Of a stretch of 64,000 bases of DNA, positions 1-8,985 are shown in pieces. Source of the stretch: Flavobacterium degerlachei. GTDB lineage: Bacteria > Bacteroidota > Bacteroidia > Flavobacteriales > Flavobacteriaceae. Position 1 is the stretch's first letter, and every line of letters begins with the position of its first letter. A model generated the notes under the pieces. The model was not told the DNA's origin, ran no database searches, and worked only from the letters and a program-made list of their open reading frames with translations. The stretch spans positions 186,001-250,000 of the forward strand of contig NZ_FNMV01000002.1 in the NCBI RefSeq assembly GCF_900106645.1, read 5' to 3'. The translations under genes and the position numbers were made by a program.

Positions 1-1609
1 TGCATTATTAGCACAAATGGTAAGCGAGATGAATGATTACAGCTTTATTTTATCTGAAGCTACTTCATATCCTAATGATACATCAGGGGCAAAACAAAAA
101 GTAGGATTCATTTATAAAAACAAAACAGTTGCCGCTGTTAGTACTAAAGTGTTGTTAAAAACAATTCACCCTTACTATAATGGTGGTGACGCAGCTGCTT
201 TAGCTAATTATCCAGATACTGATAAATCTCGCTTTTTTGCTAGCGGAAGATTGCCTTTTATGTTAACTGCCAATGTTACTATTGATGGTAACAAAAAACA
301 AATTAATATCATTGACCTTCATGCTAGAGCAAATACTAGTGGTGACGCTCAAGGCAAATACGACATGCGTAAATTTGATGTTGAGGTCTTAAAAGACACA
401 TTGGATGCACAATATCCAAATGCTAACTTAGTTTTACTAGGAGATTATAATGATGATGTAGATCAAACTGTATCAGATGTTTCTACAACTGTGTCTTCTT
501 ATGAAGCCTATGTAAATGATGCTGCAAAATATTTTGTACCTACAAAATCATTAAGCGATGCTGGTTATAGATCGTATGTGACTTATGAAAACATGATTGA
601 CCATATTACACTTTCAAATGAATTAACTGATTTATATATACCAGAATCAGCAAGAGTTCATTACGAATTTTATTCTAGTGATTATACAAAAACAGCATCA
701 GATCACTTCCCAGTTTCAGTGAGATTACAAATGAAACTGATGAATGTTGATAGCTTAAATGTAACCAATGTTACTTGTAACGGTGAAGAAAATGGTACAG
801 CTAGTATCGTTGTTTCTGGCGGAATTTCTCCTTACTCTTATACATGGAGTACAAATGATACTACAAACGGTATTACAAATATTGCGGCTGGAACTTATTC
901 TGTTATTGTTAAAGATGCATTAAAGAATACAATATCCAAAGAGGTTACAGTTACTGAAGCTACAGCAATTGAGATACCAACAGCTGAAGATGTAACTGTT
1001 TATCGCGGGTACAGTGAAAAATCCTGTACTACTCTAACTGACGACGGTATTTCGGGTGGTGTACAACCTTATTCTTATGCTTGGAGCAATGGCGCGACAA
1101 CAAATGCTATTAAAGTATGTCCAGAACAAACTACAACTTATACGCTAACTGTAACTGATGCTAATGGTTGCATTGCTGTTTCTGAAAGAACTGTAATCGT
1201 AGAAGATGTGCGTTGCGGAAATAACCCTAGAAACCCTAAAGTCGAAATTTGCCACAATGGAAAAGCTATTTGTGTGGATGAACATGCAGTAAAATGGCAT
1301 TTGGCTCACGGAGATCTTTTAGGAAGTTGTTCAGGAAATGATAGCCAAATCAATATTACAAACGTTAATGTGTATCCAAATCCATTTGTAAATAATGTAA
1401 ACGTTAGCATTAATAGTTCTACAAATGGCAAAGTAGATTTCTTAGTATATAATTTCTTTGGGCAATTAGTTAGCCAGACTACACAAGAAGTAAGTGCAGG
1501 AAAATCAGTAACGAATTTAGAATTATCCAAATTAAGAAAAGGATTTTATTTCTTAAAAACAGTAGTGAACGGAAAAATCAAAAACATCAAATACTTGGTA
1601 AAAAGATAA
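1..1609 (+). CDS. Secreted endonuclease/exonuclease/phosphatase-like protein with T9SS sorting domain (5' partial)
   Basis: The reading frame is open to the left window edge (in-frame codons precede the first Met at 17), so only the C-terminal part is present. The first ~230 visible residues look like the end of an endonuclease/exonuclease/phosphatase fold: LLGDYNDD resembles the GDFN metal-site motif and SDHFPV is the typical terminal catalytic Asp-His motif. Next come two SprB/PKD-like repeats (about 245-400), each with a PYSYxWS signature, then a Cys-containing linker. The last ~85 residues form a type IX secretion type A sorting domain (VYPNPF, then a C-terminal FYFLKTVVNGK-type strand), so export across the outer membrane is expected. 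A strong terminator follows at 1654. Substrate is unknown; extracellular DNA or phosphoesters are plausible. Confidence 0.8.
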   Translation, partial: ALLAQMVSEMNDYSFILSEATSYPNDTSGAKQKVGFIYKNKTVAAVSTKVLLKTIHPYYNGGDAAALANYPDTDKSRFFASGRLPFMLTANVTIDGNKKQINIIDLHARANTSGDAQGKYDMRKFDVEVLKDTLDAQYPNANLVLLGDYNDDVDQTVSDVSTTVSSYEAYVNDAAKYFVPTKSLSDAGYRSYVTYENMIDHITLSNELTDLYIPESARVHYEFYSSDYTKTASDHFPVSVRLQMKLMNVDSLNVTNVTCNGEENGTASIVVSGGISPYSYTWSTNDTTNGITNIAAGTYSVIVKDALKNTISKEVTVTEATAIEIPTAEDVTVYRGYSEKSCTTLTDDGISGGVQPYSYAWSNGATTNAIKVCPEQTTTYTLTVTDANGCIAVSERTVIVEDVRCGNNPRNPKVEICHNGKAICVDEHAVKWHLAHGDLLGSCSGNDSQINITNVNVYPNPFVNNVNVSINSSTNGKVDFLVYNFFGQLVSQTTQEVSAGKSVTNLELSKLRKGFYFLKTVVNGKIKNIKYLVKR

Positions 1610-1653
1610 TGCTTCCTATAAAATAGAGAAACAATATACTTTTGTCTAAAACT

Positions 1654-1690
1654 AAAGCCTCCAAAATAATTATTTTGGAGGCTTTTTATT
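1654..1690 (+). terminator. Rho-independent terminator after the T9SS protein
   Basis: A perfect inverted repeat pairs 1654-1669 with 1670-1685 (AAAGCCTCC arm), followed by a T-rich run. It separates the secreted protein from the retron-like locus. Confidence 0.85.
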
Positions 1691-1842
1691 TTAAACTAAC
1701 ATTATAAAAAAATTACTTAAAACAAGGCTTGCAAATATATTTTTTCGTAACTTTATTAAGCACTATTTACGGCTAAATAATTTATATAGAGATACTTATA
1801 AATAAATAACATTTTCAACGACTCCATAAAAATTTTCATAAA

Positions 1843-1971
1843 ATGGAAACAAACAAGAGATTGAAACGAAAAAGAAAAGAAGAATGGATTTCAAAAGATA
1901 TGAAGAGTAAAATTCCAAAATTGGATAAGAAAACAATATACGTACCTCTTCAGAACGAATTGCCTTTCTAA
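1843..1971 (+). CDS. Small basic 42-aa ORF upstream of the retron-like RNA
   Basis: ATG at 1843 opens a 42-codon frame ending at TAA 1969-1971, two bases before the region that folds as the putative msr. The peptide begins METNKRLKRKRKEEW and is very Lys/Arg-rich, ending in a more neutral VPLQNELPF tail. No family is recognised. It has no signal peptide or TM segment. Its position directly upstream of the structured leader and RT suggests co-transcription, and a basic peptide could bind nucleic acid, but this is inference. It could also be a chance frame in A-rich DNA. Only comparison with homologous loci would show whether it is conserved. Confidence 0.35.
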   Translation: METNKRLKRKRKEEWISKDMKSKIPKLDKKTIYVPLQNELPF

Positions 1972-1973
1972 TC

Positions 1974-2140
1974 ATTTTTAACGATTTTGTTAGCTTAGCT
2001 AACATCGGAGCAGTGAGTCACTGTTCTGTAATTGAATGCTTTTTCAAGCACTGGGTTTAAAAGGCCCTCCGCAGAGCTCCGAACCTTTTAAACCCGTATT
2101 CCTAACTGGAGTGAGAGACGTAAAAATCCTCACTCCATTA
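1974..2140 (+). ncRNA. Putative retron msr-msd non-coding RNA
   Basis: The 180 bases before the RT start fold into four consecutive hairpins. (1) 1988-1994/1998-2004, 7 bp with a 3-nt loop. (2) 2006-2015/2019-2028, 10 bp including two G-U pairs, with a 3-nt loop. (3) 2053-2064/2084-2095, a perfect 12-bp stem with a 19-nt loop. (4) 2107-2115/2129-2137, a perfect 9-bp stem. Short 3-nt-loop stems followed by a long stem are the typical msr then msd layout, and TTAGC at 1990-1994 resembles the retron branch-guanosine context. The flanking a1/a2 repeats are not clear: the best candidate is a bulged 9-bp pairing of 1974-1983 with 2119-2127, which lies in the loop of hairpin 4. Boundaries are therefore approximate. 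Confidence 0.6.
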
Positions 2141-2154
2141 TCGATTTTAACGTT

Positions 2155-3216
2155 ATGGATTTTTCACAATACGAAGATGCTTTTACAAAGGAAGCCACAA
2201 AAATGGGCTACAGTCCACAGCGTATCGAACGCTGCTTGGATTATGCCGAAATGTTGTATTCTAATGATGTGCCGGTGATTTATAATTCATCGCATCTAGC
2301 GGGACTAGTGGGATACAAAAAAGAATACCTAAAAAAAGCAGCTCTTCATACCAAATATTTTTACCGTGATTTTGAGATCCTTAAAAAGAACGGCAAAAAA
2401 AGACCAATCTCCGAGCCCTTACCTAGTTTGAAAGAAATTCAGCATTGGATTCTAAAAAACATATTATATAAACGTCCAGTCAGTGCTTTCGCCAAAGCCT
2501 ATAAGCCTAATGTGAGCCTTATCGAAAACTTGAAATTTCATAAAAATCAAGCTAAGGTCTTTACGCTGGATTTAGAAAATTTCTTTCCCTCCATTGGCAT
2601 CGAAAGCGTTGAAAAAGTCTTTGCCGATGTGGGATATACTAGAAGTATTTCCGATTTATTGTCGAAATTATGCACTCGAGATGGGAGCTTGCCACAGGGA
2701 GCTCCAACCAGCCCCTATCTTTCGAACCTGATTTTTGAAGAAGCTGATAAAGTCATTTCTCAATATTGTATTCAAAAAAAAATCAGGTACACCCGCTACG
2801 CAGATGACCTAAGTTTTTCAGGAGATTTTGACGAAAAGGAACTATTTAATATAGTGACTGAAGCAGTTGAGAAACTGAAACTAAAAATAAACCCAAGTAA
2901 AACAAAATTGATGACTCCTGACTCTAGACAAACCGTGACAGGAATTGTTGTCAATGAAAAACCGCAGGTAGTATTTCACAAACGTAACGCGCTGCGACAA
3001 GCAATGTACTACATCCAGAAATTTGGTATTGATGAACATCGCGAATATAAGGAAATCAATCAAGCCAACTACCTAGAGCACCTGCTGGGAAAAATAAATT
3101 TTGTCCTTCAGATCAACCCAAAAGACTCAGAGTTTATAGGATACAAATCTTTTCTTAAAGACTTAAAAAAGAAAAGGGAAGCAAGCAATAACAGAATTAT
3201 GCCATTGTTGATGTAA
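2155..3216 (+). CDS. Retron-type reverse transcriptase (353 aa)
   Basis: This is an RNA-directed DNA polymerase expected to make msDNA from the RNA encoded just upstream. Visible motifs in order: an N-terminal segment 1-85, SEPLPSLKEIQ around 86-96, the retron motif NAxxH as NLKFH 125-129, catalytic Asp139 in TLDLENFFPSI, QGAPTSP 181-187, the YADD box 215-218 with the catalytic Asp pair, and the retron motif VTG at 261-263. Length fits stand-alone retron RTs (about 300-380 aa), and no effector domain is fused. The X and Y motifs separate it from group II intron and DGR enzymes; I see no maturase domain and no intron ends. ATG 2155 is chosen because it follows hairpin 4 directly. Its effector partner is not obvious; candidates are the 42-aa and 85-aa neighbours. 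Confidence 0.9.
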   Translation: MDFSQYEDAFTKEATKMGYSPQRIERCLDYAEMLYSNDVPVIYNSSHLAGLVGYKKEYLKKAALHTKYFYRDFEILKKNGKKRPISEPLPSLKEIQHWILKNILYKRPVSAFAKAYKPNVSLIENLKFHKNQAKVFTLDLENFFPSIGIESVEKVFADVGYTRSISDLLSKLCTRDGSLPQGAPTSPYLSNLIFEEADKVISQYCIQKKIRYTRYADDLSFSGDFDEKELFNIVTEAVEKLKLKINPSKTKLMTPDSRQTVTGIVVNEKPQVVFHKRNALRQAMYYIQKFGIDEHREYKEINQANYLEHLLGKINFVLQINPKDSEFIGYKSFLKDLKKKREASNNRIMPLLM

Positions 3217-3251
3217 TGCCGCTTTTCCATTTACTGAAATTAAACCTCCAA

Positions 3252-3272
3252 AACGTCCCCTCGTAGGACGTT
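3252..3272 (+). terminator. Possible weak terminator or hairpin after the RT
   Basis: AACGTCC (3252-3258) pairs with GGACGTT (3266-3272) across a 7-nt loop, 36 bases after the RT stop. Only a short T-containing stretch follows, so termination strength is doubtful. Confidence 0.35.
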
Positions 3273-3409
3273 CTCATTTCTAAATTTGAGTACATTGAAT
3301 ATAGAAAAAGAATTAAAGTACAGTATAGATTGTCAAAACAAAACTGACACTTATTAAGATCATAATACATACTTTGATTTAGGTATTTTTCAACTTTGTC
3401 ATTTTTTAT

Positions 3410-3667
3410 ATGCTTTATGCCGTTATTTTAGACAAAATCGACATTTGCCTCTGGATTGGATATACTCTAATAGTCTCGGAAGGCATTACCTTATTAATCT
3501 TTAAATTCTTTTGCCCACTAACCATTATTGCTCGAAAATATTCCGATTCTACAAAAGACAATTTTGATATTTATCTACCCAATTGGCTAGCAAAATACAA
3601 CAAACGCATTTACTCAGGAATCATGGTTATTATAATTATACTAACTATTTATCGAGTCGCGAAATGA
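3410..3667 (+). CDS. Small two-TM membrane protein downstream of the retron RT
   Basis: The 85-residue protein has two hydrophobic segments, about 12-34 and 66-82, joined by a polar loop with Lys/Asp/Asn residues. No domain family is recognised. It starts 193 bp after the RT stop, beyond a weak hairpin, so it may be a separate transcript. Some retrons use small two-TM proteins as toxic effectors (for example the Ec48 type), which makes it a candidate effector by position and topology only. It may equally be an unrelated membrane protein. Confidence 0.5.
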   Translation: MLYAVILDKIDICLWIGYTLIVSEGITLLIFKFFCPLTIIARKYSDSTKDNFDIYLPNWLAKYNKRIYSGIMVIIIILTIYRVAK

Positions 3668-3765
3668 AGCTTAAAAAACTGCTTCTCTTTAGCTTTGAAT
3701 TGCAATATTATATCACATATGATTTCAGAATTTAAATACTACCTAATTTATAAATTCCATTTAAT

Positions 3766-4224
3766 ATGAAAGCAACAACACAAGTACTTATTGAACTTTG
3801 GCAAGAAGCCAGAACTCGTTTTACAAATAAGTTACAACAAATCACAGAAAATGATTTAACAAAGAAGCTAGCTCCTTGTCCGTATAATCTTGGATTTCTC
3901 ATACGTCATATCGGTGACATGGAATTGCTTTTTGCAAAAAATGAATTAGGATCCACTGACATTAAGGCAATTGTAAAAACAGATATTGCACAAAAAGACA
4001 CTAGAGATTGGACTAATCTCGCTGATTTAAAAGACTATTCTGATTATGCCTTTAAAAGTTTATTGTCTATTCTCGAAAAACAAACAGATGCAGATTGGGA
4101 ATCCACAATTACAATCAAAGAAGCTGGCACTAAAACAAAAGCCGAAGCTTTTGGAAGAATTATTTCTCATACGGCATATCATGCTGGACAAATTTCTATC
4201 ATACATAAATATGGAAACATCTAG
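3766..4224 (+). CDS. DinB family protein (DinB/YfiT-like metal-binding four-helix bundle)
   Basis: The 152-aa protein is of typical DinB-superfamily length. Three His residues (His48 in IRHIGD, and His135 and His139 in SHTAYHAGQ) sit where the family's metal triad lies. Members are often thiol-dependent transferases or damage-inducible proteins; the precise reaction cannot be deduced. No operon partner is visible: the next gene starts 219 bp downstream. The ATG at 3766 follows an AT-rich leader without a clear promoter. Confidence 0.8.
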   Translation: MKATTQVLIELWQEARTRFTNKLQQITENDLTKKLAPCPYNLGFLIRHIGDMELLFAKNELGSTDIKAIVKTDIAQKDTRDWTNLADLKDYSDYAFKSLLSILEKQTDADWESTITIKEAGTKTKAEAFGRIISHTAYHAGQISIIHKYGNI

Positions 4225-4442
4225 AATTACTATTTTTTGATTCAACTGACAAACTCAATATTTTTCAAACCACAAAAGGTAGTGTACCAAACAATTTCAT
4301 TACTATAACTTATTGAAATAAAACATTTTATTACAACTTATCCGTTAAAAATTGATTAAATTTGATAGTGCACTTTTCGATTTAGATGAACCTTTATTTC
4401 TAAGGAAATTCTGCAATTAAATAATTATAAAATATATTCTAA

Positions 4443-5348
4443 ATGGCATTTATAGACTATTACAAAGTTCTTGGGGTAGACAAAAAAGCGACGGAAGCTG
4501 AAATAAAAAAGGCATACCGTAAGATGGCTCGAAAATACCACCCTGATTTGAATCCAAACAATAAGGAAGCTGAAAGAAAATTCAAGGAATTAAATGAAGC
4601 CAATGAAGTATTGAGCAACGCTGAAAACCGTAAAAAATATGACGAATACGGGGAGAACTGGCAACATGCTGAACAGTATGAACAACAGAAAAAGCAACAG
4701 CAACAATACCAAGGAAGTGGTCAACAAGGCGGTTTTGGAGGTTTTAGTGGCGGTGGCGATTACTCTGACTTTTTTGAATCAATGTTTGGAGGTCAATCCG
4801 CTCGAGGAGGTGGTGGGCGTCGTAGTGCTCAATTTAAAGGCCAAGACTTTAATGCTGAACTTCACCTTGATCTAAAGGAAGTCTATACTACACACAAGCG
4901 AACCTTAACCATTAATGGCAAAAACATTCGGCTTACGATTCCGGCAGGGGTTGAAAATGGTCAGGTAATAAAAATTACTGGTCATGGTGCTGCGGGATCT
5001 GGCGGTGGCCCAAAGGGAGATTTGTATATCACCTTCACCATAGAAAACCACACTAATTTCAAGCGAGACAAAAGCAATCTATATACAACTGTAGCTTTAG
5101 ATTTGTATACCGCCATTTTAGGGGGCGAAATAACTGTAGATACTTTTGACGGAAAAGTAAAATTAAAAGTGGCAGCAGGAACCCAAAATGACACAAAAGT
5201 AAAACTGAAAGGAAAAGGCTTTCCGGTTTATAAAAAGGAAGGTCAATTTGGCGACTTATACATCAGCTATCAAATACAAATACCCACATCCCTTTCTGAA
5301 AAAGAGAAAGAACTATTCACCGAACTTTCAAAGTTAAGAAACATATGA
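4443..5348 (+). CDS. cbpA: Curved-DNA-binding/DnaJ-type co-chaperone CbpA
   Basis: An Hsp40 co-chaperone that stimulates DnaK ATPase. The J domain spans 1-70 with the HPD motif at 33-35, followed by a Gln-rich then Gly/Phe-rich linker (about 78-130) and two C-terminal substrate-binding beta domains (about 135-295). The four CxxCxGxG zinc-finger repeats of DnaJ are absent, which identifies the CbpA class. Its stop codon overlaps the start of the downstream cbpM-like gene (ATGA at 5345-5348), so the two are translationally coupled. CbpM proteins inhibit CbpA, so the pair forms a self-limiting chaperone module. Confidence 0.9.
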   Translation: MAFIDYYKVLGVDKKATEAEIKKAYRKMARKYHPDLNPNNKEAERKFKELNEANEVLSNAENRKKYDEYGENWQHAEQYEQQKKQQQQYQGSGQQGGFGGFSGGGDYSDFFESMFGGQSARGGGGRRSAQFKGQDFNAELHLDLKEVYTTHKRTLTINGKNIRLTIPAGVENGQVIKITGHGAAGSGGGPKGDLYITFTIENHTNFKRDKSNLYTTVALDLYTAILGGEITVDTFDGKVKLKVAAGTQNDTKVKLKGKGFPVYKKEGQFGDLYISYQIQIPTSLSEKEKELFTELSKLRNI

Positions 5349-5638
5349 GCACAGAAAACTTCATTCCCCTAGAAACCTTATGTAGCCATTATAACGTGGA
5401 ATTATCCTTTTTCTCCAATTTAGATGAAATTGGATTGATTGAAATCCAAATGGTTGAGCAAACACAATATATTCACCAAGATTCTATTTATCAAATTGAG
5501 AAAATGATTCGAATGCATCAAGAGTTAGATGTTAATCTCGAAGGTATTGATGTGGTTTTTAATTTACTACAAAAAATAGATTCTTTACAAGCTGAGTTGC
5601 TTTCTGTAAGAAATAGATTGTTACTCTATGAAAACTAA
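5345..5638 (+). CDS. cbpM: Chaperone modulator CbpM
   Basis: A 97-aa MerR-like protein overlapping the end of cbpA by four bases. The N-terminal half has the compact helix-turn-helix pattern of CbpM ([12 protein letters not shown], then an IEIQMVEQ segment). The C-terminal half is a helix with leucine spacing ([19 protein letters not shown]) likely to form a coiled coil. CbpM family members bind the CbpA J domain and block its activity. The assignment rests on size, the fold pattern and the adjacent cbpA. Confidence 0.85.
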   Translation: MSTENFIPLETLCSHYNVELSFFSNLDEIGLIEIQMVEQTQYIHQDSIYQIEKMIRMHQELDVNLEGIDVVFNLLQKIDSLQAELLSVRNRLLLYEN

Positions 5639-5704
5639 AGTTAATTATGTCCATTTTATTTGTTTTTTACCATTATTAATTAAACGAAAACTTTATTTAT
5701 TTGC

Positions 5705-5712
5705 TATATTTG
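5705..5712 (+). promoter_or_regulatory. Possible Bacteroidota -7 promoter element
   Basis: TATATTTG matches TAnnTTTG, about 205 bp upstream of the histidine kinase start. No convincing -33 TTTG was found. Confidence 0.35.
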
Positions 5713-5809
5713 GGATCAGTACCACGATACCTATTTATAATTATTAATTATATTTAATATTAATAATTCATGCCCTATAAAATTCCAAAACTCTTCTTTA
5801 ATTTTGTTT

Positions 5810-5836
5810 TTTTATACCGTTTTTAGCGGTATAAAA
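5810..5836 (+). other. Stable hairpin in the kinase 5' leader
   Basis: TTTTATACCG (5810-5819) pairs perfectly with CGGTATAAAA (5827-5836) around a 7-nt loop. It is flanked by T-rich sequence, so it could act as a terminator or attenuator about 80 bp before the kinase start. If transcription starts near 5719, the hairpin lies inside the leader. Confidence 0.5.
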
Positions 5837-5916
5837 TTTTATATTTAAAAAAATAGATAAATTAAAATACATCGCTATGAAGGTGTATAATATTATAAAA
5901 AAGTCCCTTTAGTAAA

Positions 5917-8900
5917 ATGAGTTATCTCAAAGAAGAATTATATCAGCTTGTAAGGAATGACAGTAGGTTTTTTGATTTTATCCAAGAACATGCAATAGAC
6001 GGCTTGTCATATCAAAACAATGCACAGGAGTGGAAAAATCCTAAGTTATGCTTAACCTTAGGTTATAAAAATCAAGAAACCCTACAAAAAAACAATGACG
6101 GATCACATCTACAAGACTTAAACAGTTTTAAAAAAATAGATATTAATTCAGATACTGATCTGTCTTTACTCCATACTCAACAATTTGCACATAAAAATGG
6201 TACTACCATATCGATGCTGTGTAAAACACTCGCTGTTAAAAACGAAAAAGGTGAAGTTATAAGTATTTTAAAAGGATTCACAAAAATCAATACCCCCAAT
6301 CAACCTACATTAAAAGATAAAAAAATAGAAGAGCAAGTTGAAAAACTTCAAAAGCAAGAAGATTTTATTGAAAAAATCAATTCTGCAGCTTCTATAGGAT
6401 ATTGGGATTTCAATCTAATAAAGCAACAGATACATTGGAGTAGCATGACAAAGGTAATTCATGAAGTGCCTAAAGATTACGAACCTCAACTTGAAACCGC
6501 CATTGATTTTTTTAAAGAAGGAGAGTCGCGAAATAAAATCACTGCAACTATTGAAATAGCAATTTCAAAGGGCCAAGCATTTGATCTTGAACTGCAATTA
6601 AAAACAGCGAAAAACAATAGCCGATGGGTAAGATCTATTGGTCAATCTGTCATAAAAGATGGGAAATGTATCCGAATATATGGAACATTTCAAGATATCA
6701 CTTTAGCAAAGGAAAACCATATTGCACTACTTCAAGAAAAAGAAAAACTCCAAAGTGTAATACATGCTACAAATTCTGGAACTTGGGAATGGAATATACA
6801 AACTGGAGAAACGCATCATAGTGAACTTTGGGCAAAAATCATCGGGTATCGATTAGACGAACTACATCCTATTACCACAGAAAAATGGGAGAAATTAGTG
6901 CATCCTGATGATATACAACTCTCGAAAAGCAGAATGGATGATTGTTTTGAAAAGAAAACAGAATATTACAATTGTGAGTATCGATTAAAACACAGAGATG
7001 GTAGCTGGGTATGGGTTTTAGATAAAGGTAAAATCATTAGCTGGACAGATGATGGCAGCCCTTTAATGATGTTTGGAACACACACAGATATCAGTGAACA
7101 AAAAATGATTATTCAAAGAAATATCATGTTTATTGAGCAAACACCAAATGCCATTGCCATGTTTGATATTGAAATGAACTATTTAGCAGCATCAGAAAAA
7201 TGGAAAAAAGAATATAAACTCATCGATAGAGAGATTATAGGAAAATCTCATTATGAAATATTCCCAGAAATATCAGATGAATGGAAAGAAATTCATCAAA
7301 AATGTCTCGCTGGTACATCCTTTAAGAATGACGAAGATAAATTCATTAAAAAAGACGGAGAATTACAATGGTTAGAATGGGAAGTTAAACCATGGTACAA
7401 TGACAAGGGTGTTGTTGCTGGATTAATTATGTATACCGCAGATATCACTGCAAGAAAAAAAACCGAAGAACAACTGCGTATTAGCGAGGAAGCTTTTAGA
7501 GGAAATTTTGAAAACGCAGCCATAGGAATGGCCTTACTTAATGAAAAAGGACAATGGCTTAAGGTCAACCAAAACTTTTGCAATTTATTGGGGTATTCAG
7601 ACAAGGAATTAATGAAACTAACATTGCAGGACATTACCCATCCAGATGATTTAGAAGCCGACCTGAAACTACTCAACGAACTCATTATAGGAGAGCGCAA
7701 ATTCTATCATCTAGAAAAAAAATACATTTGTAAAGATGGAAGTATCATTAACATTATACTTGCCGCATCTTTAGTTAGAGATGCGAACAATAAGCCATTG
7801 TATTTTATTTCTCAAATAATTGATATTACACAGCAAAAAAAAGCCGATCTAAACTTAGCCGAAGCTTTAAGTAAAATACAGGGAATACTAGATGCCAGTA
7901 CACATGTTTCTATAATTGAAACCGATATAAATGGAACCATTACAACTTTTAACAAAGGTGCCGAAAATTTATTAGGCTACAGTAAAAGTGAAATTTTAAA
8001 CAAAAAAACACCTATAATAATTCATATAAAAGATGAGATAGAAAAACGCAAGTTAGAAATCTCAAATGAGCCTAGTGACTCGATTCACGATTTTAGTGTT
8101 TTTACTTACGAAGCAAATAAAGGGAATTTTGACACTCGTGAATGGACATATATTAAAAAAAACGGAACTCAATTCCCAGTACAATTAACCGTCACTTCCA
8201 TAAAAACAAATGGAGAAATAACGGGTTACTTAGGAATTGCAGTTGATATTAGCAGCCTTAAAGAAGCCGAAAAAGAAATTCAATCCTTACTTCATGTCAC
8301 CAAAGACCAGAATGAAAGGTTAAAGAATTTCACGCATATTGTTTCACATAATCTTAGGTCACATTCAGGGAACATGGCTATGATGTTAGACTTATTAATT
8401 TATGAAAACCCCGAATTTGCAAAAAACGAATTCATAGAATTATTAGGTGTTGCTTCAAATAATCTTAAAGAAACAATACAACATCTAAATGAAGTTGTAT
8501 TAATAAACACCTCTATAAAAGATAATTTAGTTAATTTAAATTTGAATAATTATTTTGAATCCGCATTAACAAACATTAATATTCTAGCAATAAACGCCAA
8601 TGTTACAATCGTAAATCAAATTAATCCAGATATAATGATTCAGGGAGTACCTGCCTATCTAGATAGTATTCTATTAAATTTCTTGACAAATGGAATAAAA
8701 TATAAATCAGAAGAAAGAGATAGCTACATTAAAATGCATTGTACCGAAGAAGATCAATATATTATACTTCATATTGAGGATAATGGAATAGGAATCGATC
8801 TTAAAAAAAATAGAAACAAACTTTTCGGCATGTATAAAACGTTTCATAATAATACGGACGCCCGTGGAATTGGACTTTTTATAACTAAAAACCAGATAGA

Positions 8901-8985
8901 AGCCATAGGTGGAAAAATAGAGGTCAATAGTGAATTAAATAAAGGAACAACATTTAAAATATATTTCAAAAATGAAAAAAATTGA
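5917..8985 (+). CDS. Multi-PAS sensor histidine kinase (1022 aa)
   Basis: A cytoplasmic sensor kinase with no visible TM segment or signal peptide. About five to six PAS/PAC units run from residue 1 to about 790. The clearest are near 130-265, 275-395 and 525-645 (HPDD motifs in the second and in the 525-645 unit), and the last is near 655-785. The phospho-acceptor is His811 in IVSHNLRSH (HisKA), followed by an HATPase_c domain with the N-box FLTNGIKYK, DNGIGID and a GIGLF G-box. Its 3' end overlaps the receiver gene by 14 bp, so the pair is a two-component system. The stacked soluble PAS units suggest redox, light or small-molecule sensing; no cofactor can be assigned from sequence alone. 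Confidence 0.9.
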   Translation: MSYLKEELYQLVRNDSRFFDFIQEHAIDGLSYQNNAQEWKNPKLCLTLGYKNQETLQKNNDGSHLQDLNSFKKIDINSDTDLSLLHTQQFAHKNGTTISMLCKTLAVKNEKGEVISILKGFTKINTPNQPTLKDKKIEEQVEKLQKQEDFIEKINSAASIGYWDFNLIKQQIHWSSMTKVIHEVPKDYEPQLETAIDFFKEGESRNKITATIEIAISKGQAFDLELQLKTAKNNSRWVRSIGQSVIKDGKCIRIYGTFQDITLAKENHIALLQEKEKLQSVIHATNSGTWEWNIQTGETHHSELWAKIIGYRLDELHPITTEKWEKLVHPDDIQLSKSRMDDCFEKKTEYYNCEYRLKHRDGSWVWVLDKGKIISWTDDGSPLMMFGTHTDISEQKMIIQRNIMFIEQTPNAIAMFDIEMNYLAASEKWKKEYKLIDREIIGKSHYEIFPEISDEWKEIHQKCLAGTSFKNDEDKFIKKDGELQWLEWEVKPWYNDKGVVAGLIMYTADITARKKTEEQLRISEEAFRGNFENAAIGMALLNEKGQWLKVNQNFCNLLGYSDKELMKLTLQDITHPDDLEADLKLLNELIIGERKFYHLEKKYICKDGSIINIILAASLVRDANNKPLYFISQIIDITQQKKADLNLAEALSKIQGILDASTHVSIIETDINGTITTFNKGAENLLGYSKSEILNKKTPIIIHIKDEIEKRKLEISNEPSDSIHDFSVFTYEANKGNFDTREWTYIKKNGTQFPVQLTVTSIKTNGEITGYLGIAVDISSLKEAEKEIQSLLHVTKDQNERLKNFTHIVSHNLRSHSGNMAMMLDLLIYENPEFAKNEFIELLGVASNNLKETIQHLNEVVLINTSIKDNLVNLNLNNYFESALTNINILAINANVTIVNQINPDIMIQGVPAYLDSILLNFLTNGIKYKSEERDSYIKMHCTEEDQYIILHIEDNGIGIDLKKNRNKLFGMYKTFHNNTDARGIGLFITKNQIEAIGGKIEVNSELNKGTTFKIYFKNEKN

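Noticed and set aside
1796-2005. 69-aa minus frame
   Set aside because: Antisense to the small basic ORF and the structured leader; no family or start context.
2036-2278. 80-aa + frame over the retron leader
   Set aside because: Overlaps the hairpin region and the RT start in another frame; composition unlike a protein.
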